Shown here piece after piece: positions 26,772 through 36,813 of a stretch of DNA of 64,000 nt; the first letter of the stretch is position 1; every line of letters begins with the position of its first letter. The notes beneath the pieces are model-generated. The model was not told the DNA's origin, did no database searches, and worked only from the letters and a program-made list of their open reading frames with translations. The stretch is from Actinophytocola algeriensis (lineage in GTDB: Bacteria; Actinomycetota; Actinomycetes; Mycobacteriales; Pseudonocardiaceae): positions 248,001 through 312,000 of the forward strand of contig NZ_JACHJQ010000008.1 in NCBI RefSeq assembly GCF_014203735.1. The letters run 5' to 3'. The position numbers and the translations under genes are program-made.

Positions 26772-29700
26772 TCACGATCCTGGCGGAAGTTCTCGTGGCG
26801 TATCCCGGCCGAACAGGTTCCTGACTTTCTTGGCACCCGCCACCACACCCTTGGCTGTCCCCCTGGCGGCCTTGACACCGAGGCGAACCCCCACGTCGAC
26901 GACCGCCGCGGTGCCGAGGATGATGCTGTCGATGCCTCCCAGGGTCGGCGTGACCTGCCCGACGGCGGGTGGCGCCCCCTTCGCGACCGCGACGAGGGCC
27001 TGGACACGCGCCGCGGTGACGGACTTCTTGGCAGTGACCTCCTCGACGGACTTCTTCGGCATGCCTGCGCCGGCCCGGTTGCACGGGTCCTCGTTGTGCA
27101 CCAGCAGATCGGAGTCGCCGGCGACGACGAAGTAGGTGTGGAGCTCGTCGACCGTCAGGTTGTAGACCGTGTGGTGTTCGGCCCACTCGCGGGTTCCGGT
27201 GACGGGCGCGGCACCCAACCGGTCACCTGGTGCCAGGTCACCCGCGCCGACCCAGTGCCCCCGGGTGGCACTCCACACCGGATGGCCTTGTGTGGCAACG
27301 ATCTCCGCGCCATCGATACCGATCTCGACGAGGTCCTTGAGGCCGGTGCCTTCGATGACGGCTGTCACCGCACGCGGTCCACCGCGGCCGGTTGTCGGGT
27401 CGGTCGCGAGGACCAGGTCACCGACCTCGACGTCGTCGATGCGTTTGGTGGTGCCGTCGGCCATGCGCACCCGGGTGCCGCCGGTGAAGCTGTTGGCGGA
27501 ACCCACGGCGAAGGCGCAGCTCGCGACGTCATCGACATTGTCGGTCAGGCGCCTGCCCACGCGGGCGGCGTCCGCGACGTCGTCGCCGTGTTTCGCGGCC
27601 AGGGACGCGACTCTCGCCGCGCGTACCGCTCCCCCGCCCGCGCCACCCAGCAGGTAGCCGCCGATGGTGGCGGCGGTCCAGGCGCAGGCTTCGAGGTCGC
27701 CCTTGGTGACGCACTTGACCAGGTCGGTCACGCCCGACATGTCCGCGGCGACCTTCAGCGCGGCTTTCAGGTACGGCGCGGCCGCCTGCGCCAGGTCGGC
27801 CGCCGCGTCGACGGCCTTGGACACGTTCTCCACCACGGCACCGGCGACGTCGACGGCCTTCTGGTACACGGCCGTGGCGTTCTTGACGGTGTCGGCGACG
27901 ACGTCCCGGGTGGCCGTGACGACCTTCGCGGGGAGGTGGGCGGCCGCGGACACGAGCTTCTTCGACGCCGACAGCACCGGTTTCGCCGCGGCCATCAACG
28001 CCTTCACGGGGCTGTTCTTCGCGACGAACGCGGCCGCTTTCTGGGCTGCCTTGGTGACCTTCTTGGCCTTGGCGACCGCCGCCTTGCGGGCCTGTTCGGC
28101 CTTGCGTGCGGTCCAGTTCACCGCCTGGCTGGCTTTCTTCTTGCTGTACGAATAGAACTTCTTCGTTCCCTTCGCCAGCCACTTGGTGCCCTTCGACAGG
28201 CTTCGGCCGACGGATTTCAGGCCGGACGAGACCTTCTTGCCGACCCACTTCACCGCCGACTTGGCCTTCTTCGCGACCCATTTGGCGCCGGAGGCGACCT
28301 TGCTCGCGGTCCAGGTGACGGCGCTCCACGCCTGCTTCGCGAACCAGGAGATGCCGCTGGACACGGTGGACACGGCGGACGAGACGCTGGAGACCACACT
28401 GGACACCGCGTTGGAGACCTTGTTGGCGACCTTCTTGCACCAGCCGCAGCCCCAGTTGCCGTCGGGGTCGGTGACGTTCACCGGGTCGGCGTTGCCGTAG
28501 GTGTAGCGGTTCGCGAGGACCGCGTCGCCGCCCGGGTGGTCGACGGTGTCGCGGGCGGTGAACGCGCCGGTCTTCGGGTCGTACCAGCGGGCACCCATGT
28601 TGACCTGCCCGGTGCCCTCGTCGGTCCAGTCGCCCTGGTAGCCGAGGTTGCCGGTGTCGCCCGCACGGTCGGTGACCTGCCCGAACGGGTCGTAGGCGGT
28701 GGAGTCGGACAGGCCGGTGAGCGCGGTGTCGCCGGGACTGAACCCGCCGACGACGTCGCCGTGTTCGTCGGCCAGCGCCAGGGTGGCGGTGCCGGCGTTG
28801 TCGGCGACAGCGAGCAGGTCGTCTTCCGGGCCGCGGGCGAACTTCTCGACCCCGTCGGCGACGACCTCGTCGGACAGGCCCGCGTAGGTGAACGTGCTGC
28901 CGCCCTTGGACGTCAGCCGGTTCAGCCCGTCGTAGGTGTAGGTCTGGCCGAGCGCGCCGGTCATGCGGTCGAACGCGTCGAACGCGAAGTTCTCGGTCAG
29001 CCCGGAGCTGGTGCGGGTGGCCCGGGTGCCGCGCGCGGTGTAGGTGTACGTGTAGTCGCCGTCGGCCAAGAGCCGGTTCCGCTGGTCGTAGGTCGCGGTC
29101 TTGCCGGCGGTGCGGGTGCGGTTGCCTGCCGCGTCCCACTCGTAGGCGACCGTCCCCTTCGGACCGGTCCACGACGTGAGCCTGCCGGCGAGGTCGTAGC
29201 CGTAGGTGTGTTCCCCCGCGCCTGCGGTGCCGGTGGTGGTCTTGCCGGTGATCTGGTCGTTGGCGTTGTAGCGGTAGGCCACCGACGACACGACGGTCCC
29301 GGCCGCGTTCTTCAGGGTGTCGGAGGTGTTGCGGGCCAGTTCGTCGTAGGTGAACGTGCGCACCCGGCCGGCCCCGAAGTCCATGGTGGACAGCAGGCCC
29401 GCGCTGTCGTAGCCGTAGCTCTGCACGGTGCCGGTCAGCCCGTCCGCCACGGTCGCGAGGCGCCCGCCCGCGTAGGTGAAGGTGGCGTCGCCCGCGGCGT
29501 CCTTGCGGGACAGGACGTTCCCGTCGGGGTCGAAGGTGTAGTCGGCGGACCCGCCGGGGCCGCGGGCGGTGAGCAGGTTGCCGCGGTCGTCGTAGGCGTA
29601 GGTGTTGGTGCCGCCGGGCGCGCTGACCGAGGTGATCCGGTCGGCGAGGTCGTAGCCGAGTACGCGGGTGGCGGTGGCGGTCTCGGCGCCGGCACCGGTT

Positions 29701-32700
29701 TCCTTGGTGAGCCTGCCCGCCGCGTCGAACGTGGCCGCCCGGGTGACACCGCCCGGGGCGGTGGCCGACACGGGGTTGCCGCCCGGGTCGTAGCCGATGG
29801 TCCAGGACCGGTCCGCGAGGTTGGGGTGCGCGGTGGTGGCGGGTTCGGTCATGGTCTCGGGCAGGCCGAGGGTGTTGTAGGAGTACAGGAAGCTGTTGCC
29901 GAGCCCGTTGGTGAGCCGGGTGCGCCTGCCCGCGGCGTCGTAGCCGAACGTGGTGGTGATCGACGAGGTCGCGGTCACCGGTTCGACCTGGCGGACGAGC
30001 TGGTCACCGGCGTCGTAGGTGTAGGTGGTGGTGGTGCCGAGGCCGTCGGTCGCGGCGACCAGGTTGCCCGCCGGGTCGTAGGTGGCGCGGCGGGTCTGCT
30101 TGGCGGTGCCGTCGGGCGCGATCTCGTTGTAGGTGACGGGACGGCCCGCGGTGTCGTACACGGTCTGGGTGGTGCGGCCGATGTGGTCGGCCTGCCGGAC
30201 GAGGCGGCCGGTGTGGTCGTGGCCGTACTGGGTGGACACCCCGGCCGGGTCGGTGACGCGGGTCGGCTGCCCGAGCGTGTCGTAGGTGGACCGCACGGTG
30301 GCGCCGGTCGGGGACACGACGCGCACGACGTTCCCGGAGTCGTCGTACACGGTGGTGGTGGTGAGGTTGTTGGGCAGGGGCCGCCGTTCGACCTGGGTGG
30401 TGGTGACGGGCCGGTCGAGGTCGTCGTAGGTGGCTTGGATGCGGGCGCCCGTGGGGTCGGTGGTGGACAGCGGCTGCCCGGTGCGGGTGTAGGTGTAGCG
30501 GGTGAGGGCGCGGGTGTCGTCGCTGGTGGCGGGTTCGTCGAGGGTGACGAGCCTGCCGAGCTGGTCGTGGTCGTAGCGCACGGAGTTGCCGCGCGGGTCG
30601 GTGACCTCGGTGACGTTGCCGAGCCGGTCGTAGCGGGTGCGGGTGGTCGGGGTGACCGGGTCCGCGGCGCCGGGCGCGCGGTAGGCGGGTTCTGCCTCGG
30701 TCACCGGCCTGCCGAGCCGGTCGTAGGTCCAGGTGCGGACGTTGCCGACCTCGTCGCGCACGGCGGTCTGGTCGCCGAAGGTGTTGTACCCGTAGGTGGC
30801 GGTGGGCCGCACGGTCTGCGCCTGCGCTTGTCCGCCTGTCTCCGCGGACACCGGCGCGCCGGTGTCGCGGATGAGCTGTTCGGTCTCGTCGTAGGCGAAG
30901 TTCGTGGTGTAGGCGGCCGGGTCGGCGCCTGCCACGTTGCCGCGGGGGTCCGTCGTGGACAGTTGCAGGCCGCGCCGGTCGTAGGTGGAGGTGGTGGCGA
31001 GCGACTCGGTGCCGGTGGAGATGGTCTCGCGGATCGCGTTGCCCGCGTCGTCGTAGACGTAGTCGACGACCTCGGCGGTGGCGGGCACCGGCCAGGGCAC
31101 GTTCGACGGTGTGCCGGTGCGTCTGACCCGCAGGACGTTGCCCGCCTGGTCGTAGGTGTAGTTGGTGGTCCGCGCGAGACCCGCGGGGTCCTCGACGGTG
31201 GTGACGAGGTCGCCGCCGCGGTCGAAGGTCTGGGTGAGGGTCATCGTGCCGTTGCCGGTGACCTTCTTGACCGGATTGCCCGCGTTGTCGTAGGTGTTGT
31301 CCTCGAGGACGTAGTCGCGCTTGGTGCCGTCGGGGTCGCGGAAGTCCTTCAGCACGACCTTCCACAGCCGGTCGTCGCCGTAGTACTGGTACTCGACGCG
31401 CCTGCCCATGGCGTCGGTGGCGCTGGCGCGCCTGCCGGCGAAGTCGTAGGAGTAGGACTCGAGCACGAGGTGGTCGCCGACGAGCCCGCCCTGGTCGTCG
31501 CCTCGGTAGGCGCGGAGGCGGACCTCGGCGAGCGCCTGCCGGGCGGTGTAGGCGTAGTCGTACCGGTTGCCTTCCGCGTCCACGGTGGACACGACGTTGC
31601 CGAACCGGTCGTAGGTCGAGGTGGTCTCGTTCCCTTCGGCGTCGACCACGCGGATGGGGCGGCCCGCGTCGTCGTACTCGGTGGTCGTGGTGCGGGTGGT
31701 GTCGCCGCCGAGCTTGTCGCGGTCCTCGACCTTCACCGGGTTGCCGTCGACGTCGTAGGTGGTGACGGTCTCCTGCTGGTGGCGGGTGCCGGTGATCGCG
31801 TCGGTGACGACCGGGCCGGTGACGACCGTGGGCCGCGACAGCGCGTCGTAGGCGTTGGTGGTGGTGACCCCGGCCGGGTAGGTGTCGGACACCTCGGTCT
31901 CGCTGACCTGCCTGCCCAGCACGTCGTAGGTGTACTTGGTGACCAGCCCGGACGGTTCGGTGGTCTGCGCGAGGTCGCCGTTGGCGTAGTACTGCTGCCG
32001 GGTCACCTTGCCGCGGGGGTCGGTGGTGGTGAGCAGCATGCCGGGCGGGATCACGCCGCCGCCGACGGCGGGTTCGGCGCCGGTGCTGTAGGTGTGCCGC
32101 ACGATCGCGCCGTCGGGCTCGGTCTGCGTGGCCAGGTCACCGTGGGCGGTGTAGGTGTAGCTGGTGCGGTAGGTGGTGTCGGTGGCGCTCGCCGACCGCG
32201 CGTCGCGGGTCTCGGTGGGCTGTTCGTTGCGCGGGTCGAACGGGTTGGTGACGGTCGCCGGGTAGGTGGTGTAGCTGGTCTGGCAGGAGCCCGCGCGCCG
32301 GCAGGTGGTGCGGGTGACGACGTTGCCGCGCGCGTCGTAGGTCATCCGTACCGCGTCGCCGTTCTCGTTGGTGACGGTCACCAGCGCGCCGACGTCGTTG
32401 TACTCGTACGTGCGTATCGCCATGCCTTCGAGCGGGTGCTCGACGAACACCGGCCCGCCGGAGCCGCCGGGCACGACCGTGCAGAACTCGGGGTCGCCGG
32501 GGTCGGGCACACTGCATTCCTCGACCTCCTCGGGTGGTGGGGGCGCCGGGTAGCCGGGCCGGTCCTCCTCCCGCAGTTCGAGGCCCAGCGGCAGCCCGGA
32601 CCTCAGCAGCTGACCGGTGACCGCGTCGTACTCGTACAGGTTGGGCCTGCCGGACGGGTCGTTGACCTGCACGGTCCGCAGGAGCTGGTCGGCGCCGCCG

Positions 32701-35700
32701 GACACGATCGGCGCACCGACCTTCCAGGTGCCGCCGTCGCGGTCGGTGTAGCTCGCGACCCGGTCCGCCAGCACGTCGTAAGTCGCCTGTACCGCGACCG
32801 AGCCGCTCGGCAGCGTCACCTTCGACAGCTGGTCCGCGGCGGTCGCGCCGTAGCGGTGGTGCGCGGTGACCGCGGCCGGGCCGAGCGGGCGGGAGTAGAT
32901 CGCGACCTCGTCGATGGCACCGTTGAAGAAGCGGGTGGCGGCGGTGCCCCACGCGGGCCACGAGCCCGGTGTGGTGGCGGTGGCGGCACCGAGCTGGTTG
33001 ACCGTGAGCTGGGTGTGGTCGAGCGTCGCGGTGGTCTGCCCGATGCGGGTGCCGTCGAGGTAGAGGGTCTGTGTGGTGCCCATGGCGGACAGCACGACGT
33101 GGTGCCAGCCGCCGTCGTTGACGGCGAGCGGTGAGGTCATCGGCGCGATGGTGGCGGTGCCGAACTGGCCGCGCAGCTTGCCGTCCATGCCGACGTAGAG
33201 CACCGGCACACCCCGGGCGGGGGTGGTGCCGAACGCCTTGTCCTGGTAGCCGAGCAGCGGGCCGCCGGTGCCGGTGGGGTTGGCCTTGAACCACAGTTCG
33301 ACCGCGCCGTCGCGGGTCTTCTTGACCACACCCTTGGGCAGGTCCAACCGCGAGGAGGTGCCGTTGAACGTGGCCGCGGTGCCGCCGCCGCCCGCGAGCG
33401 CGCCCGCGGCGCCGAGCGTGACGCCTGTGTAGGTGGCGGCGTCCGCACCGAGGTTGACGGCGATCTCGCTGCCCGCGCTCGTGCCGTCGGCCTCGCCGAG
33501 CCGCCAGTAGGATTCGGGTTTGGAGTCCAGCACGGCGCTGCGGTAGTGGGAGCCGGGTGTGTGGTCGTAGGTGGTGCAGGTGTCGCCGGGCGCGCACACC
33601 TTGGTGAGGACGTCGCCCGAGTAGGTGTAGGTCCACGCGGTGCCCAGGTCGGTGGTGACCGTCGTGACGTGGTTGCCGGTCCACGTGAACCGCAGTGCGC
33701 GGCCCGCGGTGTTGGACTGGCTGTTGGACACCTGCGCCTTCGCGAGCTTGCCGCCGGTCCCGTAGGTCAGCACGACGGCGCGCTTGGCGGCGTCGGTGAT
33801 CTTCATCAGCCGCCCGCCGGTGTCGAACTGGTAGACCACGCCCGCGCGGTCGGCGAGCGTCCACACCCCGCTCGCCAGGCTCAGGGCGGCCGAGCGGGTG
33901 GACGGGGTGGTGTAGGTGCCGTCCGCGTTGCGGCCGAACCGCACGGCCTGCCCGTCCGGGTAGGACACCACGACGTTGCCGGACCCGTCGTCGTCGGCGG
34001 CCAGGCGCATGTCGTAGCGGGTCGTCCAGCCCGCGCCGAACGCGCCGTCGCGGCGCGGGTCGAGGCTGTTGTAGGTGCGGATCACGTTCAGCTCGGGACC
34101 GACGGTGGCGACCGTGGCGTCGACGGCGACGGTGGAGAGGTTGCCGGTCTGCGGGTCGTACTCGCGTTCCTGCGCGGCCTGCGCGGCACCCGCGACGCGG
34201 GAGGTGATGTCGGGCTGCGGCACCTCGGCGAACACCGTCGAGTACGGGGACGCGACCTCGTTGGCGCCGTCCTTGACGAACACCCGCCACAGATATCCCT
34301 TGCCCCACAACAGCCTGCCGCCCGGCGGCGCCCACGCCTGGCTCGCCTGGTACCCGGAGGTGGTGCAGCTGACCGGGTCCCCGGCCGCGTTGCGGTCGCA
34401 GACCTCGAACTTGTAGCTCAGCGCCGACCCGGCCGGTGCGTCGAGGTCGAGCGCGCGGCCCCACAGCAGCGGGTTCAACGTGGGCGCCTGGTAGCCGTTG
34501 GGCGGGTACAGCTCCTGCACGACCGGCGGCAGGTCGGTGATCTCCAGGACGATGCGCGCGGGCGCGACCTGGTGGTCGGTGAACACGATCCCGCCGGTGC
34601 GGACCATCGTGAAGTCGAGGAAGTACTGACCGGGCGGCAGCGCCTTGATCGTCGCGGTGAGCGTGACCCGCCCGCCGCGCGCCACGGTGGCGGCGAGGTC
34701 GGCGGCGCGGAACTGGCCGACGGACGCACCGGTGCGCCGGTTGTAGGCGCGGTAGGACAGGTAGTAGGAGCCAGGGGCCCACGCCTCCGCGCCGCGGTTG
34801 GTGACGGTGACCTTCACCTTGCCGTTCTGGTTCTGCAGCACGGGCGGGTCGGGCACCGGGTCCGGGATCGCGTACGCCGCGTTGTACGGGCTGTGCGTGA
34901 CCCACAGCGTCGGCCGGTTCGCACCCGCGGCCGTGCCGACGAACCGTTTGCCGCTCGACGCGTCGGACACGTTGCCCCGCAACGAGATGCCGTTGTTGGC
35001 GGTGGTGCCGTTCACCCAGCCCTGCACGAGCCGGGTGCCCGCGTCGCCGAGGTCGAACAGCTCCGCCGCGGTGGGGCAGGCCGACTGCGACTGGCCCTGC
35101 GCGAAGTAGCCGTGCGAGAACGACCGGCTGGCCATGGCGGCGCCGACGGCGGGACCGGGGTAGGAGTAGCTGCCGGTCGGGGTCCACGACCCGGTGACGG
35201 GGTGGACGGTGACCGGGCGGGCGGCGCAGGTCTGCGCGTAGTAGTTGACGAGCTGGAGCTGCGCGCCGTAGATCGTGTGGAACCGCAGGTTCTCGGTGAG
35301 ACCGCCGAACTTCAGGTACGAGGCGGTGGACGCGCCCTCGACGTTGCCGGCCTGCAGCTCGGAGCCGCCGCCGGTGGAGGTGGCACCACGGACGTACATG
35401 CTCGCGTCGGCGGTGCCGGACGCCACCGGCAGCGACACGGTGGGGTCGACGCGGACGGGGAAGGCGCGGGCCGGGTCGGCGAGCCACGCGTCGTCGAGGG
35501 TGACGACGAGGGTGGTGCCGTCGAGCTTGTAGGTGACCGCGGTGCTGAGCGCGGCACCCGCGTCGACCATGTTGCCGGGCGGGATCACGGCCTGGGTGGC
35601 GCCGTCCCGGTCGGAGAGGACGAGCTGCCCGTCCTCCAGTGCCGGCGTGAGATCGGTGCGCAGCGGGAAGCGGAACGTGCGGGGTGCGGAACGGTCGTGC

Positions 35701-36419
35701 AGGACGAGGGTTTCCTTGATACCGCCGGGACGGGCCGCCAGCTCGAGGTCGACTCCCGGGTGGATGCCCGGGTAGGTGACGGTGCTGCCGTCGACCGTGC
35801 CCGGCGCGGGTCTCGCCCCGTCGAGGCCGTAGGCGAGTTCGTGGTCGCCGAAGCTCATCGTGGTGAGCGCGTCGGCGTCACCGGTGGCCGCGAACCCGAT
35901 GGCCGCGACGTTGGTGTCGTTGCGCCAGCCGTCACCGGTGGACCTGAGCCCGGTGTCGATGGGCTGCCAGTCCCCCTCGGCGTCGCGGTAGTGCATGGGG
36001 GTCGCGGAGAACTCGGTGGTCTCGGTGCCGTCGGTGTTGCGGTAGGTGCGCTGGTGGGCGTCGCGGCGGTCGGCGCGTTCCCGGCTGGTGGCGCGGTCGA
36101 ACCCGGTCCGGTGCACCGGCCCGGTCTCCACCGTCGCCCGGTTGCGGTGGTCGTCGGTGGTGAGCGTCGACGGGTAGCGCGACCGGTAGGACCGGGGCAC
36201 GACCCGGTTCTCCTCCCCCGGCTCGATGTGCGCCTGCCCACCGGCCGACCCCCATCGCTGACCGGGCGCGTCGAAGTAGCGGTAGCCTGCGACGCCGTCC
36301 GGCAGGGGGTCCCGGGCGACGTCGCCGACCAGCCCGGCCACGAGCGCGACCGCGACCGCGAGGGACACCGCGCGCACGGCCCGTGCCCGGCGCCGGCGCG
36401 ACAACAACGAAGACGACAT
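26772..36419 (-). CDS. Giant secreted RHS/YD-repeat protein with LamG and Hint domains (polymorphic-toxin type)
   Basis: 3215 aa. An N-terminal TM/signal (about 13-30) is followed by DNRLRE-like region (about 330-500), beta domains, a LamG-type module (about 960-1180), YD repeats from about 780 to 2590 and the RHS core LGYQGDWTDEGTGQVNMGARWYDP...TGAFTARD (about 2593-2655). A Lys/Trp/Ala amphipathic stretch (about 2665-2900) precedes a Hint domain starting at S2977 (NSFTGGTRVRMADGT) and ending VHN (3107-3109). The last about 106 residues form the tip; they are helical, Ala/Val/Gly/Lys-rich, with no recognised toxin fold. RHS shells encapsulate the tip and Hint or core autoproteolysis releases it. 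No immunity gene follows. Confidence 0.9.
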   Translation of the reverse strand: MSSSLLSRRRRARAVRAVSLAVAVALVAGLVGDVARDPLPDGVAGYRYFDAPGQRWGSAGGQAHIEPGEENRVVPRSYRSRYPSTLTTDDHRNRATVETGPVHRTGFDRATSRERADRRDAHQRTYRNTDGTETTEFSATPMHYRDAEGDWQPIDTGLRSTGDGWRNDTNVAAIGFAATGDADALTTMSFGDHELAYGLDGARPAPGTVDGSTVTYPGIHPGVDLELAARPGGIKETLVLHDRSAPRTFRFPLRTDLTPALEDGQLVLSDRDGATQAVIPPGNMVDAGAALSTAVTYKLDGTTLVVTLDDAWLADPARAFPVRVDPTVSLPVASGTADASMYVRGATSTGGGSELQAGNVEGASTASYLKFGGLTENLRFHTIYGAQLQLVNYYAQTCAARPVTVHPVTGSWTPTGSYSYPGPAVGAAMASRSFSHGYFAQGQSQSACPTAAELFDLGDAGTRLVQGWVNGTTANNGISLRGNVSDASSGKRFVGTAAGANRPTLWVTHSPYNAAYAIPDPVPDPPVLQNQNGKVKVTVTNRGAEAWAPGSYYLSYRAYNRRTGASVGQFRAADLAATVARGGRVTLTATIKALPPGQYFLDFTMVRTGGIVFTDHQVAPARIVLEITDLPPVVQELYPPNGYQAPTLNPLLWGRALDLDAPAGSALSYKFEVCDRNAAGDPVSCTTSGYQASQAWAPPGGRLLWGKGYLWRVFVKDGANEVASPYSTVFAEVPQPDITSRVAGAAQAAQEREYDPQTGNLSTVAVDATVATVGPELNVIRTYNSLDPRRDGAFGAGWTTRYDMRLAADDDGSGNVVVSYPDGQAVRFGRNADGTYTTPSTRSAALSLASGVWTLADRAGVVYQFDTGGRLMKITDAAKRAVVLTYGTGGKLAKAQVSNSQSNTAGRALRFTWTGNHVTTVTTDLGTAWTYTYSGDVLTKVCAPGDTCTTYDHTPGSHYRSAVLDSKPESYWRLGEADGTSAGSEIAVNLGADAATYTGVTLGAAGALAGGGGTAATFNGTSSRLDLPKGVVKKTRDGAVELWFKANPTGTGGPLLGYQDKAFGTTPARGVPVLYVGMDGKLRGQFGTATIAPMTSPLAVNDGGWHHVVLSAMGTTQTLYLDGTRIGQTTATLDHTQLTVNQLGAATATTPGSWPAWGTAATRFFNGAIDEVAIYSRPLGPAAVTAHHRYGATAADQLSKVTLPSGSVAVQATYDVLADRVASYTDRDGGTWKVGAPIVSGGADQLLRTVQVNDPSGRPNLYEYDAVTGQLLRSGLPLGLELREEDRPGYPAPPPPEEVEECSVPDPGDPEFCTVVPGGSGGPVFVEHPLEGMAIRTYEYNDVGALVTVTNENGDAVRMTYDARGNVVTRTTCRRAGSCQTSYTTYPATVTNPFDPRNEQPTETRDARSASATDTTYRTSYTYTAHGDLATQTEPDGAIVRHTYSTGAEPAVGGGVIPPGMLLTTTDPRGKVTRQQYYANGDLAQTTEPSGLVTKYTYDVLGRQVSETEVSDTYPAGVTTTNAYDALSRPTVVTGPVVTDAITGTRHQQETVTTYDVDGNPVKVEDRDKLGGDTTRTTTTEYDDAGRPIRVVDAEGNETTSTYDRFGNVVSTVDAEGNRYDYAYTARQALAEVRLRAYRGDDQGGLVGDHLVLESYSYDFAGRRASATDAMGRRVEYQYYGDDRLWKVVLKDFRDPDGTKRDYVLEDNTYDNAGNPVKKVTGNGTMTLTQTFDRGGDLVTTVEDPAGLARTTNYTYDQAGNVLRVRRTGTPSNVPWPVPATAEVVDYVYDDAGNAIRETISTGTESLATTSTYDRRGLQLSTTDPRGNVAGADPAAYTTNFAYDETEQLIRDTGAPVSAETGGQAQAQTVRPTATYGYNTFGDQTAVRDEVGNVRTWTYDRLGRPVTEAEPAYRAPGAADPVTPTTRTRYDRLGNVTEVTDPRGNSVRYDHDQLGRLVTLDEPATSDDTRALTRYTYTRTGQPLSTTDPTGARIQATYDDLDRPVTTTQVERRPLPNNLTTTTVYDDSGNVVRVVSPTGATVRSTYDTLGQPTRVTDPAGVSTQYGHDHTGRLVRQADHIGRTTQTVYDTAGRPVTYNEIAPDGTAKQTRRATYDPAGNLVAATDGLGTTTTYTYDAGDQLVRQVEPVTATSSITTTFGYDAAGRRTRLTNGLGNSFLYSYNTLGLPETMTEPATTAHPNLADRSWTIGYDPGGNPVSATAPGGVTRAATFDAAGRLTKETGAGAETATATRVLGYDLADRITSVSAPGGTNTYAYDDRGNLLTARGPGGSADYTFDPDGNVLSRKDAAGDATFTYAGGRLATVADGLTGTVQSYGYDSAGLLSTMDFGAGRVRTFTYDELARNTSDTLKNAAGTVVSSVAYRYNANDQITGKTTTGTAGAGEHTYGYDLAGRLTSWTGPKGTVAYEWDAAGNRTRTAGKTATYDQRNRLLADGDYTYTYTARGTRATRTSSGLTENFAFDAFDRMTGALGQTYTYDGLNRLTSKGGSTFTYAGLSDEVVADGVEKFARGPEDDLLAVADNAGTATLALADEHGDVVGGFSPGDTALTGLSDSTAYDPFGQVTDRAGDTGNLGYQGDWTDEGTGQVNMGARWYDPKTGAFTARDTVDHPGGDAVLANRYTYGNADPVNVTDPDGNWGCGWCKKVANKVSNAVSSVVSSVSSAVSTVSSGISWFAKQAWSAVTWTASKVASGAKWVAKKAKSAVKWVGKKVSSGLKSVGRSLSKGTKWLAKGTKKFYSYSKKKASQAVNWTARKAEQARKAAVAKAKKVTKAAQKAAAFVAKNSPVKALMAAAKPVLSASKKLVSAAAHLPAKVVTATRDVVADTVKNATAVYQKAVDVAGAVVENVSKAVDAAADLAQAAAPYLKAALKVAADMSGVTDLVKCVTKGDLEACAWTAATIGGYLLGGAGGGAVRAARVASLAAKHGDDVADAARVGRRLTDNVDDVASCAFAVGSANSFTGGTRVRMADGTTKRIDDVEVGDLVLATDPTTGRGGPRAVTAVIEGTGLKDLVEIGIDGAEIVATQGHPVWSATRGHWVGAGDLAPGDRLGAAPVTGTREWAEHHTVYNLTVDELHTYFVVAGDSDLLVHNEDPCNRAGAGMPKKSVEEVTAKKSVTAARVQALVAVAKGAPPAVGQVTPTLGGIDSIILGTAAVVDVGVRLGVKAARGTAKGVVAGAKKVRNLFGRDTPRELPPGS

Positions 36420-36813
36420 CTTGGTCCACCTCGGGGAAGTAGAGCCGGCACACGTCGAGCCGCTGAAGCATCCCTGGGCGTTCTAACAAGGCTCTAACAA
36501 ACGCTTCTGTCACGTTGTGCGACAGGGCCTCCGGACACGCAGAGGTGGCCCGCCTCCACGAGACGGGCCACCTGGCCGGACTTGGTTCCAGCCCGCTCAG
36601 CGGGACCGGACGAGCGCGGTGCTCACATCCCCGTGTCCACGACACCGGGCGTGGCCAGTTCGTCTGTCACGACCGCGACTCTCCCATTTTTCTGAGTTCA
36701 TGGACGGTACCCGACCATAAACTGTCCTCAGGTACGCGGTCAACTGAGGTGAAGACAACCAGGTCAGCGGCTTCATCCGTGCTGGTTGGGCCACGCGGCG
36801 ATATCCTCCCCCC
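36420..36813. other. 394-bp non-coding region between RHS gene and HTH gene
   Basis: Holds the RHS promoter region, a perfect 10-bp hairpin AGGTGGCCCG/CGGGCCACCT (36543-36573) without a T run, a CCTCAG/CTGAGG inverted repeat (36726-36749) and TATCCT (36802-36807) ending 6 nt before ATG 36814. No ORF here has plausible codon use. Confidence 0.6.
36482..36525 (-). promoter_or_regulatory. Direct repeats upstream of RHS gene
   Basis: On the minus strand, TTGTTAGA occurs twice with an 11-bp period (36500-36493 and 36489-36482), followed 9 bp later by GATGCT. This is the geometry of SARP-type activator boxes. CTGTC/GACAG (36507-36525) forms a further inverted repeat just upstream. Confidence 0.4.

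Noticed and set aside
27489-27515. Apparent loss of the catalytic Cys at the start of the RHS Hint domain
   Set aside because: The first Hint residue aligns with Ser in NSFTGGT, as in many actinomycete RHS proteins, so a Ser nucleophile is likely and the domain need not be dead.
28460-34000. Dense DNA repeats across the RHS gene
   Set aside because: They follow from YD-repeat protein motifs; no separate DNA repeat family or CRISPR-like spacing is seen.
36543-36573. 10-bp hairpin as a terminator
   Set aside because: Stem is perfect but no T run follows and no gene ends here; left as an unexplained hairpin inside the intergenic region.
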